A stretch of 64,000 bases of DNA from Actinoplanes regularis. GTDB taxonomy: Bacteria; Actinomycetota; Actinomycetes; Mycobacteriales; Micromonosporaceae. The notes beneath the pieces are model-generated. The model saw only the letters and a program-made list of their open reading frames with translations, was not told the origin of the DNA and ran no database searches. The translations under genes and the position numbers were made by a program. The stretch is from NCBI RefSeq assembly GCF_900188005.1, contig NZ_FZNR01000010.1:124001-188000 (forward strand). Reading direction: 5' to 3'. Shown here one piece after another: positions 1-8,663 of this stretch (position 1 is the stretch's first letter; every line of letters begins with the position of its first letter).

Positions 1-105
1 GAGCAACCTGCTGTCCGGGTCGTAGACCTGAGCGGTGGACGAAACCGCGGACGGGGCGAATCCCGTCGTCGCCGCCATCACGGCGAGCAGAACCATGCTG
101 TTCAT
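1..105 (-). CDS. Partial secreted protein, N-terminal signal peptide only
   Basis: Only the first 35 codons are inside the window; the gene runs off the left edge on the minus strand. The ATG at 103-105 is preceded by a strong Shine-Dalgarno (GGAGG at about 113-117). The translated start, MNSMVLLAVMAATTGFAP..., is a short hydrophobic stretch followed by Ala/Ser-rich residues, as in a Sec signal peptide, then a predicted mature start TAQVYDPDSR. No family can be assigned from so little sequence. The positively charged n-region is nearly absent, so secretion is likely but not certain. Confidence 0.6.
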   Translation of the reverse strand, partial: MNSMVLLAVMAATTGFAPSAVSSTAQVYDPDSRLL

Positions 106-246
106 TGCTGCACCTCCGCACGTTTCGGACCTCTGTTGTCGGCCAAACCCGGGGTGTAGCGATCTTGTACCCGCCCCCTGATCGGGCAAAACCCGAAACG
201 AGATCACCGAATCCGGGACGACCGGGTCCGATCATCGCCGGCGGGC

Positions 247-624
247 TCAGTCGTGGCGTTCCGACTCCGCCCGGGTCAGGCAGAACTCGTTGCCGGCCGG
301 GTCCGCCAGGATCACCCAGCCCGCGCCGTCCGGGGTCCGGTGGTCGGCGAACAGTGTCGCACCGGCCGCGAGCAGGCGGTCGACCTCCGCGTCCCGCCCC
401 AGGTCCGGCGATTGCAGGCAGATGTGGACGCGGTTCTTGACCTGCTTCGGCTCGGGGACGGCCTGGAAGTAGAGACGCGGGCCGCCCGGCGGTTCGATGG
501 CCACCTCGTGGTCGCCGGGGGCGCACCCGGCCGCGATCGGGTGACCGATCACCTCGCTCCAGAAGATCGCCAGGACGTACGGATCGGCACAGTCGAACGA
601 GACATTTCTGATGATCGAGGTCAC
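247..624 (-). CDS. VOC (glyoxalase/bleomycin-resistance fold) family protein
   Basis: The 125-residue protein reads TSIIRNVSFDCADPYVLAIF... and ends ...WVILADPAGNEFCLTRAE, the classic two betaalphabetabetabeta-module pattern of the vicinal oxygen chelate superfamily (Glyoxalase_6 type), including the near-C-terminal DPAGNEFCL strand. Such proteins bind a metal and a small ligand or sequester drugs; the substrate cannot be told from sequence. The GTG at 622-624 is chosen because homology-like sequence begins right after it, although the frame is open further upstream to 726. It is divergent from the FIST gene starting at 719, so the 95 bp between them should hold both promoters. Confidence 0.8.
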   Translation of the reverse strand: MTSIIRNVSFDCADPYVLAIFWSEVIGHPIAAGCAPGDHEVAIEPPGGPRLYFQAVPEPKQVKNRVHICLQSPDLGRDAEVDRLLAAGATLFADHRTPDGAGWVILADPAGNEFCLTRAESERHD

Positions 625-718
625 GATCCGTACGATAGTTCGCCCGATCGCCGCCGGTGACCCACCGCACACCCGGGCACTGCCGGGGCAGGTGCTCAAC
701 TCGGGCGAGCGGCGGCCG

Positions 719-1918
719 ATGTCCACGGGTATGAGTCACGTCAGCAGCAGTGCTCGCTGGTTCGGCACGGGCCACAGCACCCTGGCCGATCCCGCCGCAG
801 CCGGCGCCGAGGCGGCCACAGCCGCGCTCGCCGGCCGGGAGCCGGCGATCGTGTTCGTGTTCTGCTCGGTCGGCTACCACGTGCCCGAGCTGTTCGACGC
901 GCTACGCGAGCAGGTCGGGACGGACACCGTGATCGTCGGCTGCACCACCTCGGGGCAGCTCACCGACGGCCGGGTCAGCCGGAACGGCGTGGCCATGACG
1001 GCGTGGGGCGGGGCGGGCTTCACCGTGGGTACCCGGGTGGCCCGGGCCGTGAACGACCGCCTCCGGGAGGCGGGCGCCGAGGCCGCCGCGTGCCTCTCCG
1101 GTGTCGAGGACGAGCACCGGGCGCTGCTGCTGATCGCGGACGGCCTGACCGGCAGCCATCACGACGTCGTACGCGGCGCGTTCTCCGTTGCCGGCGCCAC
1201 GATTCCCCTGGTCGGCGGCTGCGCCGGCGATGACCTGACCTACGTCCGGACCTATCAGTTCCACGGTGGCCGGGACGGCGTCCAGATCATGTCGGATGCC
1301 GTGATCGGGGTCGCGGTCGGCTCGGACCGGCCGTTGGGTGTCGGCATCGCGCACGGCTGGCAGAAGGATGGCGACGCCCTGGTCGTCACCCGCAGCCGGG
1401 ACGGCCGGGTTCTCGAGCTCGACGGCGAACCGGCCCTGGACGTGTACCTGCGCCGGCTCGGGATCGAGGAATCGGTGCTGGACGACGCGGCCGCGTTCCG
1501 GCAACTGGCGTTCCACCACCCGCTCGGCCTGTCGCGGCGCACCGGCGAGGACCTGCGGGTGATCCACGAAGCGGACCGGACCGACCGGTCCCTGCTCTGC
1601 CTCGCCGACGTTCCGCAGGGCGCGCTGGCCTGGCTGATGACGAGCGACCTCGACTCGCTGCTGGAGGGCGCCGACGAGGCGTCCGGGCAGGCCCTCGACG
1701 CGCTCGGCGGGGAGCCGGCGCTGGGCATGCTCCTCTTCGACTGCGGCGCGCGGTGGGTCAAGCTGGGCGATACCGGCGTACGGCGGGAGCTCGCCGCGAT
1801 CGGCAAGCGGCTCGGCGACGTCCCGTTCGGTGGCTTCTACACCACCGGCGAGTTCGCCCGGGTCCGCGGCGCGCTCGGCATGCACCATTTCACCCTCGTA
1901 ACACTGGCTCTGGCCTGA
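719..1918 (+). CDS. FIST-domain sensory protein
   Basis: A 399-residue soluble protein with the FIST-N/FIST-C arrangement: a conserved block around residues 55-100 (AIVFVFCSVGYH, VIVGCTTSGQL) and a glycine-rich PLVGGCAGDDL segment near residue 165, followed by the FIST-C half ending with LLFDCGARW and PFGGFYTTGEF. FIST proteins are cytosolic small-ligand sensors, thought to detect amino acids, often tied to signal-transduction modules. The ATG at 719 was preferred; an ATG at 731 is also possible. The stop at 1916-1918 lies 10 nt before the next gene's ATG, so the two are almost surely one transcript and the FIST protein probably feeds information to that c-di-GMP enzyme. Confidence 0.85.
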   Translation: MSTGMSHVSSSARWFGTGHSTLADPAAAGAEAATAALAGREPAIVFVFCSVGYHVPELFDALREQVGTDTVIVGCTTSGQLTDGRVSRNGVAMTAWGGAGFTVGTRVARAVNDRLREAGAEAAACLSGVEDEHRALLLIADGLTGSHHDVVRGAFSVAGATIPLVGGCAGDDLTYVRTYQFHGGRDGVQIMSDAVIGVAVGSDRPLGVGIAHGWQKDGDALVVTRSRDGRVLELDGEPALDVYLRRLGIEESVLDDAAAFRQLAFHHPLGLSRRTGEDLRVIHEADRTDRSLLCLADVPQGALAWLMTSDLDSLLEGADEASGQALDALGGEPALGMLLFDCGARWVKLGDTGVRRELAAIGKRLGDVPFGGFYTTGEFARVRGALGMHHFTLVTLALA

Positions 1919-1928
1919 GGTGACGGCG

Positions 1929-3671
1929 ATGAACCACTGGTCGACCCATCAACTCACCGAGTTCTTCGCCGCGGTCTGCGCTCCGCAGCAGGAGCACGCC
2001 GCCATCATGGTCGCCGTCGAACGGGCGGCCGAGGTGCTGGAGACCGAGGTCGGCGCGGTGCTGCGCGACGGCCGGGTCCTGGTCTCCTGGGGCACCGGCC
2101 GTGACCAGCTCGAAGCCGTCCTGGACGGTGCCGAACGCCCGGCGACCCTGGCCGTTCCCGGTATCGGCGAACTGCACGTGACCACCGCCCGGTTCAACCC
2201 GGGCGGCGCGTTGCTGGTCGCCCGAATGAACGAGGCGCTCGATCCGGAGGAGCGTCAGCTGCTGCAGGCCATGGCGCAGACCCTCGAGCTGGCCCTGACC
2301 AACATCAGCCTGCTGAGCGCCGAGCGTGCGCTGCGCGAGGAGCGGGAGCGCGAGGTCGCCGAGCGCGTGGCGTTGCTCGATTCGCTGCGCGAGGCCCGGC
2401 AAGACCCGCTCACCGGCCTGCCCACCCGGATGCTGTTCCTGGAGATGCTCGCCGAACAACTCGACCGCGACTCCGCGACCAGCGTGCTCTTCATCGACCT
2501 GGACCGGTTCAAGGCGGTCAACGACAGCCTCGGGCACCGGACCGGCGACGAACTGCTCGGCCTGGTCGCCGCCCGGATCCGTGGCTGCCTGCGCCCGAGC
2601 GACACGGCGGCCCGGATCGGCGGCGACGAGTTCGCGGTGCTGCTCAACGACTGCGAGGCGCACCAGGCGGTGCCGGTCGCGCAACGGCTGATCGACGCGG
2701 TCAAGCTGCCGTTCCCGTTGGCCGGGCAGGAGGTGTTCATCGGCGCCAGCATCGGCATCGCCGCCGGTCCGGGCGCCGCCCCGGGCGAGATCCTGGGCAA
2801 CGCGGACGTGGCGATGTACCGGGCCAAACAGGACGGCGCGGGCCGGGTTGTGCTCTTCGATCCGCAGATGCACGCGGAGGCGCTGGCCCGGCTGACCCTC
2901 AACGGTGACCTGCAGCGGGCCCTCGCGCTGGGCGAGTTCCGGTTGCAGTACCAGCCGTTGTTCCGGCTCGACAGCGGCCAGCCGGTCGGGGTCGAGGCCT
3001 TGGTCCGCTGGCAGAACCCGGACCGCGGCTACGTCTCCCCGGCCGACTTCGTGCCGATGGCCGAGGAGACCGGGCTGATCACCGATCTGGGCCGGTGGGT
3101 GCTGAACACCGCCGGGCGGCAGGCGGCCGCGTGGCGGCGCACCCAACCCGACCTGGGGATCAACGTGAACGTGTCCGGTCGGCAGCTGACCGACCCGCAG
3201 TTCGCCTCGGACGTGGAACGGATGCTCAGCGACACCCGGCTGCCACCGGACGCGGTGACCCTGGAGCTGACCGAGTCGGTGCTGATGAGTGACCCTAAGG
3301 CGGCCATCGCCTGCCTGCGGGACCTGCAGGACCTCGGCGTGGACGTGTCCATCGACGACTTCGGGACCGGCTATTCGTCGCTCTCCTACCTGCAACGGTT
3401 GCCGGTGGACGAGTTGAAGATCGACCGGGCCTTCATCAGCCGGCAGTCGCCGACGACGGCGGACCTGGCGGTCGTCCGCACGATCGTCGAGCTCGCCCGG
3501 ACCCTGCGGCTGCGCACGGTGATCGAGGGGATCGAGACGGAGGCGCAGCGGAACGCGATGCAGGTGCTCGGCTGCGACCTGGGGCAGGGGTACCACCTGT
3601 GCCGGCCGGTCCACCCGGAGAGCCTGCTGACCGGCCTGGGCCTGCCGGAACCGACCTGGAAAGCGGCCTGA
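1929..3671 (+). CDS. Bifunctional diguanylate cyclase/phosphodiesterase (GAF-like, GGDEF, EAL)
   Basis: 580 residues. An N-terminal GAF-like region (about 1-140) and a charged helix (ALREEREREVAER, about 140-155) lead to a GGDEF domain and then an EAL domain. The cyclase signature GGDEF is intact at 231-235, with a product-inhibition RxxD motif (RPSD, 222-225) exactly five residues ahead. The phosphodiesterase signature EAL is intact at 356-358, and ELTESVL, DDFGTGYSS and VIEGIET are present, so both activities look possible. The protein lacks transmembrane segments, so input presumably comes through the GAF-like part or from the FIST protein just upstream. GAGG at 1917-1920, overlapping the FIST stop, is 8 nt before ATG 1929; a GTG at 1920 is in frame but has no ribosome site. 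Confidence 0.93.
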   Translation: MNHWSTHQLTEFFAAVCAPQQEHAAIMVAVERAAEVLETEVGAVLRDGRVLVSWGTGRDQLEAVLDGAERPATLAVPGIGELHVTTARFNPGGALLVARMNEALDPEERQLLQAMAQTLELALTNISLLSAERALREEREREVAERVALLDSLREARQDPLTGLPTRMLFLEMLAEQLDRDSATSVLFIDLDRFKAVNDSLGHRTGDELLGLVAARIRGCLRPSDTAARIGGDEFAVLLNDCEAHQAVPVAQRLIDAVKLPFPLAGQEVFIGASIGIAAGPGAAPGEILGNADVAMYRAKQDGAGRVVLFDPQMHAEALARLTLNGDLQRALALGEFRLQYQPLFRLDSGQPVGVEALVRWQNPDRGYVSPADFVPMAEETGLITDLGRWVLNTAGRQAAAWRRTQPDLGINVNVSGRQLTDPQFASDVERMLSDTRLPPDAVTLELTESVLMSDPKAAIACLRDLQDLGVDVSIDDFGTGYSSLSYLQRLPVDELKIDRAFISRQSPTTADLAVVRTIVELARTLRLRTVIEGIETEAQRNAMQVLGCDLGQGYHLCRPVHPESLLTGLGLPEPTWKAA

Positions 3672-3690
3672 TCCGGTTCCGGACCAGCGC

Positions 3691-6357
3691 TCAGCGCTCC
3701 GAGGAGGCCAGCCGCCCGCTTCGTTCCGCCTGGTAGGGGCAGCCGGCTGCCTCGAACAAGGTCGCTGTCGCCGCTACGCGCTTCCGGTCGGAGGCGAGCA
3801 ACGCGTCGGCACGCTCCACGATGGCCGCGGCGACCGGGTTCCCCGCCACGATCCCCGCCGCCGCGGCGATCCGGGCGGCGGCCCCGGGATGCCCGGACAG
3901 CGCCGCCGCCTCGGCGCGGAGCGCCACGTACCAGTGCAACCAGACCCAGGTGACCCACTTCCACACCTCATCCGGCTCCGGGGCGGTACGTTCCGCGGCC
4001 TCGGCCGGGCGGTCCTGATCGAGCAGCAGGATCGTGTCGAAGACCGCCCCGAATCCATAGGTGTGCCCCGGGGAGACGCCGAGCCGCTCCAGGACCGCCA
4101 GCCACTCCCCCCGTGCGACGGTGTCGCCCCGCAGGCCGTGGACCATCGCGATCGCGGCCGCCGCCGGGGCCAGCGCCGACTGGGCCGGCCGTCCGGCCCG
4201 CCGCCACGCCTGGTGGAACCGGTCGCTGATGGTCAGCACCTCGTCGAAGTTCCCGGCCAGCGCCTCGGTGACCAGCAGCCAGCAGGTCGCCCGGTGCCCG
4301 ACCTCGGCCAGCAGCGGATGCTCGGCGAGTTCCCGCCCGGCACGCCGCGCGCCCGGCAGGTCCCCGGCGCCGAGCGCGCTCTCGATCGCTATGCCCAGGG
4401 CGTCCAGGCGCTCGTGGACCGTGGCCGGGGTCTCCGGCAGCGGCGCCAGCAGGATGAGCCGCCGCCGCGCGGTATCCGCGGTGGCGAACGTGTCGCCCGC
4501 CCAGCTCTGCGCCCCGGTCAGCGCGTCGAGGGCCGCGGATTCCGCGAGCGGATCACCGAGGCGGTGGGCGAGGTCGACGGCCCGTTCCGCGCGGGCGACG
4601 GTCTCCGGCACGGTGTTCCCGGCCGGGCCCTGTAACGCCCCGAAGGCGTCCGACAGCACCCCGGCCTCGGCCAGCGCCACCGCGGCCCGCGCGGCCGGGT
4701 CGTCTCCGGCGAGTTCCCGAGCCCGATCGACCAGGGCGAGCGCCTCCTCCCGGGCCGGGAGCCGCTCGAACTTGCTCCAGAACCGGTACGCGTTGGTTGC
4801 CGCGGTCGCCAGATCCCTGGCCGCGTCCGCGCTGTCCTCGGTCGTCTCGGCGGCCGCGATCAGATACCGGTACATGTCGTCGCCGCGGATCCGGCACCCG
4901 GCGACGGCCGCGGCCTGCCGGAACATCTCCGCCGCCAGGCCCGGGCTGGGGGCGAGACCGGCCGCCGTCTCGAATCGGATCTGGGACTCGGAGGCCAGCC
5001 TCCGGGCGAACGTCAGCTCGGCCAGACGCTTCGCCAGGCCGAAGTCGCCGGCCCAGGCCTGGGCCGCGCGCAGGTCGTCCCCGACAGCGTCGAACCGGAT
5101 CCGCCAGTCCGGACCGGTCCGTACGAGCTCCTCGGCCTGGGCCTGACACCAGCGCAGATGCCTCCCCCGGGCATCGTCGAGCTCGCCGGCGGCGGTCAGC
5201 TGCTCGACCCCGTACTGCCGGATGGTCTCCAGGAGCCGGAACTCGGTACCGGCCGGCGAGGGCTCGACGGCGAGCAGGCTCTGCTCGGCGAGCCGGGCCA
5301 GCCCGTCCGCGGTGGCCCCGGCCACCTGAGCGGCCGTTCGCAGGCTGAACGGCGACACGAACACCGACAGCCGGCGCAGCAGCGCCTGGTCGGCGGGGGC
5401 CAGCAGGGCGTGGCTCCAGTCGAGGGCGGCCCGGACCGAACGGTGCCGTTCGTCGGTGCGGGAGCCGCCCTCCAGCATCCGCAGCGGGTCCGCCAGGCCG
5501 GCGGTCAGCCCGTCCAAGCCCAGGACCGGCCAGCGGGCCGCGGCGATCTCGATGGCCAGAGCCATGCCGTCGAGGCGTCGGCAGAACTCGGCGACCGAGT
5601 CGCGCAGGCCGTGTTCGGGTGGCCAACTCGCGGCGGCACGATCCATGAAGAGCGCGACCGCGTCCGACTCCCCGCCACCGTCCAGGGAGAGCGGCGGGAC
5701 CGGGTAGACACGTTCGAACGGGACCATCAGCCGGGCCCGGCTGGTGGCCAGGACGGTCACCCGCGGGCAGGTGGTGAGCAGTTTCTCCAGGAACCGGGCC
5801 ACGCCGTCCCGGACCTGCTCGCAGTTGTCCAGCACGAGCAGCAGGTCCCGGTCGGCCAGCGCGTCGACCACGGACTCGTCCATGGCCCGGCCGAGCTCTT
5901 CACCGAGACCCATCGCGGCGGCGACCGCGGCCGCGACGGCGCCCGGGCCGGGTTCGGTGACCGGCACCAGGTCGACGAACCAGACCCCGTCGGCGTGGTC
6001 ACGGGCGGTCGCACCGGCCACGGCCAGGGCCAGGCGGGTCTTGCCGACCCCGCCCGGGCCGACCGCGGTGACCTGCCGGTTCGCCGCGAGCAGGGCGCCC
6101 AGTTCGGCGCTTTCCCGGGCGCGGCCGACGAAGGACGTGATCGGTGCCGGCAGCGGGGACCGGCCGGCCTCCGGTGTCCGTCTGCGGGCCAGGGCACGAC
6201 GATCCGGCAGGTCCAGTTTGCGCAGCAGCGCTGAGACGTGACTCTCCACAGTGCGCACCGAGATGAACAGCGCCGCGGCGATCTCCGCGTTACTGAGGTG
6301 CCGTCCCACCAGGGTGAGCACCTCGGCTTCCCGGGCCGAGACTTCCGCGGTCGTCAT
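3691..6357 (-). CDS. Large NTPase regulator with N-terminal LuxR-type HTH
   Basis: 888 residues. Residues 6-60 form a LuxR/GerE helix-turn-helix (SAREAEVLTLV, LSNAEIAAALFISVRTVESHV, LLRKLDL). An NB-ARC-like ATPase follows: Walker A GPGGVGKT at 100-107, Walker B LLLVLDNCEQ near 175, and a sensor ATSRARL. Beyond about 400 the protein is a helical, TPR-like repeat region rich in alanine. Having the DNA-binding domain in front, not at the C-terminus as in the classic LAL (MalT-like) proteins, is a known but less common layout in actinomycetes. Start ATG 6355-6357. It diverges from the MFS gene at 6420 with 62 bp between, so it probably controls that exporter. Confidence 0.88.
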   Translation of the reverse strand: MTTAEVSAREAEVLTLVGRHLSNAEIAAALFISVRTVESHVSALLRKLDLPDRRALARRRTPEAGRSPLPAPITSFVGRARESAELGALLAANRQVTAVGPGGVGKTRLALAVAGATARDHADGVWFVDLVPVTEPGPGAVAAAVAAAMGLGEELGRAMDESVVDALADRDLLLVLDNCEQVRDGVARFLEKLLTTCPRVTVLATSRARLMVPFERVYPVPPLSLDGGGESDAVALFMDRAAASWPPEHGLRDSVAEFCRRLDGMALAIEIAAARWPVLGLDGLTAGLADPLRMLEGGSRTDERHRSVRAALDWSHALLAPADQALLRRLSVFVSPFSLRTAAQVAGATADGLARLAEQSLLAVEPSPAGTEFRLLETIRQYGVEQLTAAGELDDARGRHLRWCQAQAEELVRTGPDWRIRFDAVGDDLRAAQAWAGDFGLAKRLAELTFARRLASESQIRFETAAGLAPSPGLAAEMFRQAAAVAGCRIRGDDMYRYLIAAAETTEDSADAARDLATAATNAYRFWSKFERLPAREEALALVDRARELAGDDPAARAAVALAEAGVLSDAFGALQGPAGNTVPETVARAERAVDLAHRLGDPLAESAALDALTGAQSWAGDTFATADTARRRLILLAPLPETPATVHERLDALGIAIESALGAGDLPGARRAGRELAEHPLLAEVGHRATCWLLVTEALAGNFDEVLTISDRFHQAWRRAGRPAQSALAPAAAAIAMVHGLRGDTVARGEWLAVLERLGVSPGHTYGFGAVFDTILLLDQDRPAEAAERTAPEPDEVWKWVTWVWLHWYVALRAEAAALSGHPGAAARIAAAAGIVAGNPVAAAIVERADALLASDRKRVAATATLFEAAGCPYQAERSGRLASSER

Positions 6358-6419
6358 GGCGACATTATCCGTGGCCGGCACGGATGCGGCCGTCCCCCGT
6401 CGGACCCGACGATCAAGGC

Positions 6420-7661
6420 ATGCGTGAACTGCTGAAACACCCGGTGATGCCGGGCCTGCTGATATCGGCGCTCGGTGACGGGATGAGCCTGGTCGCGGTC
6501 GCGTGGCTGGCGGTGCGGATCGCCCCGCCCGGGCAGGCCGGGATGTGGACCGGGCTGGCGGTCGCCGCGTACGCGTTGCCGGCCTCGATCGGCGCCGCCG
6601 TGCTGTCGCGGTTCGTCCGTGGCCTGCGGGCCGCGCGGCTGGTCGCCGCCGACGCGACGCTACGGGCGGTGGCGCTGGGTGCCGTGGCGGCGCTCGCAGT
6701 CACCGGGTCGCTGCACCCCGTGCTGTACGTCGTCCTGCTGGCCGTCTCGTCACTGCTGCACGCATGGGGCAGCGCCGGGGCGTACACGCTGGTCGCGGAG
6801 CTTCTGCCGGACGAGCAGCGAGTGGCCGGCAACGCCCTGCTGTCGACGTTCACCCAGGCGTCGATCGTCATCGGCCCGGCGATCGCCGGCGCGCTGACCG
6901 GCTTGGCCGGTCCGGGCTGGGTGATCGGCGCGGACGCCGCCAGCTTCGCCGCCCTGGCCGTGGCCGCCTGGTCGGTGTCCGCCCGGCGGGTCGCGCCTCC
7001 GGCCGAGCCGGCGACCGGCGCCTGGCAGACCGTGCGGGAGCGGCCCCGGCTGCTCGGCCTGCTCGTGGTCACCATGGTCTTCTTCTTCCTGTACGGCCCG
7101 GTCGAGGTGGCCCTGCCGGTGCACGTCGCCGAGGACCTGAACGGCTCGGCCGGCCTGCTCGGCCTCTACTGGACCGTGTTCGGGGCCGGCGCCACCGTCG
7201 GGGCGCTCGGTGCCGGGCGGCTGTCCCGGTTCCCGCCCACGTTCGTGGTCGTCGCGATCATCGTCGGCTGGGGTGCGGCGCTGATGCCGCTCGGGTTGAC
7301 CGACGCGGTGTGGCCGGGCATGGCCGGGCTCGCCGTCGGCGGGCTGATCTACGGGCCGTTCACGGCGATCTCCACGGCGCTGTTCCAGCGCGGGACGCCG
7401 CCGGCGTCGATCAGCCGGGTCCTGGCGGCGCGGGCGGCCCTGACCGTTCCGGCCACGTCGCTGGGCACGCTGCTGGGCGGGCCGCTGGTCGCGGTGCTCG
7501 GCGGCCGGACCACGCTGCTGCTGTCCGGGCTGGTCACGGTGGGTCTCGGGGTGGCGGTCGGTGCCGCGGTCCGTGGCCGGTTCCGTAGTCGGCACGGAGG
7601 TATCCCGCAGGTCCGGCTTGCGGGGCTGAACGCATCGGGCGAGCTGAAGGAGGGCGCATGA
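6420..7661 (+). CDS. MFS transporter, probable drug or metabolite exporter
   Basis: 413 residues with about 12 hydrophobic segments and the cytoplasmic-loop pattern of the major facilitator superfamily; the first half contains LISALGDGMSLVAVAWL and AAVLSRFVRG in place of the canonical GxxxDRxGRR loop motif. It resembles the Enterobactin-exporter-like/MFS_3 group that exports siderophores and antibiotics, but the cargo is unknown. ATG 6420 was chosen because hydrophobic sequence starts soon after; an ATG at 6384 would add 12 unconserved residues. Its stop overlaps the start of the following short VOC remnant (ATGA), so the two were once translationally coupled. Confidence 0.88.
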   Translation: MRELLKHPVMPGLLISALGDGMSLVAVAWLAVRIAPPGQAGMWTGLAVAAYALPASIGAAVLSRFVRGLRAARLVAADATLRAVALGAVAALAVTGSLHPVLYVVLLAVSSLLHAWGSAGAYTLVAELLPDEQRVAGNALLSTFTQASIVIGPAIAGALTGLAGPGWVIGADAASFAALAVAAWSVSARRVAPPAEPATGAWQTVRERPRLLGLLVVTMVFFFLYGPVEVALPVHVAEDLNGSAGLLGLYWTVFGAGATVGALGAGRLSRFPPTFVVVAIIVGWGAALMPLGLTDAVWPGMAGLAVGGLIYGPFTAISTALFQRGTPPASISRVLAARAALTVPATSLGTLLGGPLVAVLGGRTTLLLSGLVTVGLGVAVGAAVRGRFRSRHGGIPQVRLAGLNASGELKEGA

Positions 7662-7804
7662 CTCAGGGGATCAAGACCGTGCCGCACTCGGTGTCGGACC
7701 CGGACGCGGCCGAGCGGCTCTGCACCGCGCTGCTCGGGACGTCTGATGCGGGACCGCTGACCTCGTCGGGCCCTCGCCGGAGGGCGAGGCCCGCAGCCGG
7801 ATAG
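7658..7804 (+). pseudogene. Remnant of a VOC family gene, N-terminal 28 residues only
   Basis: A 48-codon frame with an excellent ribosome site (GAAGGAGGG at 7648-7656) starts at the ATGA overlap with the MFS stop. Its first 28 residues, IKTVPHSVSDPDAAERL then CTALLGT, match the first beta strand and helix of VOC/glyoxalase proteins, where an IKTV.HPVSDLxxAK..Y..LLG pattern is typical. After LLGT the sequence changes to an unrelated Arg/Pro/Gly-rich tail and stops. The simplest reading is a gene truncated by deletion, its 3' part lost and replaced by the hairpin-bearing sequence before the PHP gene. No other VOC piece was found downstream. Confidence 0.6.
7768..7792. terminator. GC hairpin downstream of the MFS gene
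   Basis: GGGCC-C-TCGCC, then a GGAG turn, then GGCGAGGCCC forms a ten-pair stem with one bulged C. It lies inside the 3' tail of the VOC remnant, 23 nt before the PHP gene. There is no U-tract. It could terminate the MFS transcript or simply be part of the scar that truncated the VOC gene. Confidence 0.45.
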
Positions 7805-7814
7805 CGTGTCGACC

Positions 7815-8663
7815 ATGACCAACCTGCCCGCGGACAGTCACGTGCACAGCGAGTGGTCGTGGGACACCCTGACCGGCTCGATGGCGGGCTCCTGCGAGCG
7901 CGCCGTCGAGATCGGGCTGCCGGTGATCGCGTTCACCGAGCACGTCGACCACACCAGCTGGCGGGTGCCCGCCACCGGTCCGTACGCGAGCAGCGAACTG
8001 ACCGCCGCGGCCGACCCGGACGGTCTGCTGCACCCACCGGCGTTCGACGCCGCCGGCTATCTCGCCGCGATCGAGCACTGCCGCGAGCGCTTCCCCGGGC
8101 TGCGCATCCTCACCGGCCTGGAGATCGGCGAACCGCACTGGTACCGCGAGCAGATCGCGAAGATCCTCGCCGGCGGCGCCTTCGACCGGGTCCTCGGCTC
8201 GCTGCACTGCCTGCCCGACGGCGACGGCCACGCCGAGCCGTGGGCGCTCTTCCCGCACCGTGACCCCGCCGGCCTGGTCCGCGAGTACCTCGCCGAGATC
8301 CCGCGGATGGTCGCCGGCGACGACCCGTTCGCCGTCCTGGCGCACATCGACTATCCGCTGCGGTTCTGGCCCGCCGACCGGTCCGGGCCGTTCGACCCGG
8401 CGTCGTTCGAGGACGAGTTCCGGTACGCCCTGCGCGCCACCGCCGAGTCCGGTCGCGCCCTGGAGATCAACACCCGGATCCCGCTCGACCCGACGATCCT
8501 GGCCTGGTGGCACGAGGAGGGCGGCCCGGCCGTGAGCTTCGGCAGCGACGCCCACCGGCCGGAGCTGGTCGCCCACGGGTTCCGCGAGGCCGCCGCGATG
8601 GCCGACGCCTACGGCTTCCGCCCCGGCCGCACCCCCTACGACCTCTGGTCCCGGGTGGACTGA
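7815..8663 (+). CDS. PHP-domain phosphoesterase (histidinol-phosphatase-like)
   Basis: 282 residues beginning MTNLPADSHVHSEWSWD, where the HxH pair is the first metal-binding motif of the PHP superfamily. Further ligands are visible: FTEHVDH near residue 38, a GLEIGEPH segment near 105, LGSLH near 130, LAHIDYP near 175 and the terminal SFGSDAHRPE. This set is typical of stand-alone PHP proteins annotated as histidinol phosphatase HisK-like or DNA-polymerase-type PHP; the true substrate is open because no histidine genes are nearby. Its last 28 nt overlap the MarR gene's 3' end on the other strand. Confidence 0.87.
   Translation: MTNLPADSHVHSEWSWDTLTGSMAGSCERAVEIGLPVIAFTEHVDHTSWRVPATGPYASSELTAAADPDGLLHPPAFDAAGYLAAIEHCRERFPGLRILTGLEIGEPHWYREQIAKILAGGAFDRVLGSLHCLPDGDGHAEPWALFPHRDPAGLVREYLAEIPRMVAGDDPFAVLAHIDYPLRFWPADRSGPFDPASFEDEFRYALRATAESGRALEINTRIPLDPTILAWWHEEGGPAVSFGSDAHRPELVAHGFREAAAMADAYGFRPGRTPYDLWSRVD

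Noticed and set aside
1890..3614. 574-codon frame antisense to the GGDEF-EAL gene
   Set aside because: The plus-strand frame has intact GGDEF and EAL motifs; the antisense product is His/Arg/Gln-rich with no domain.
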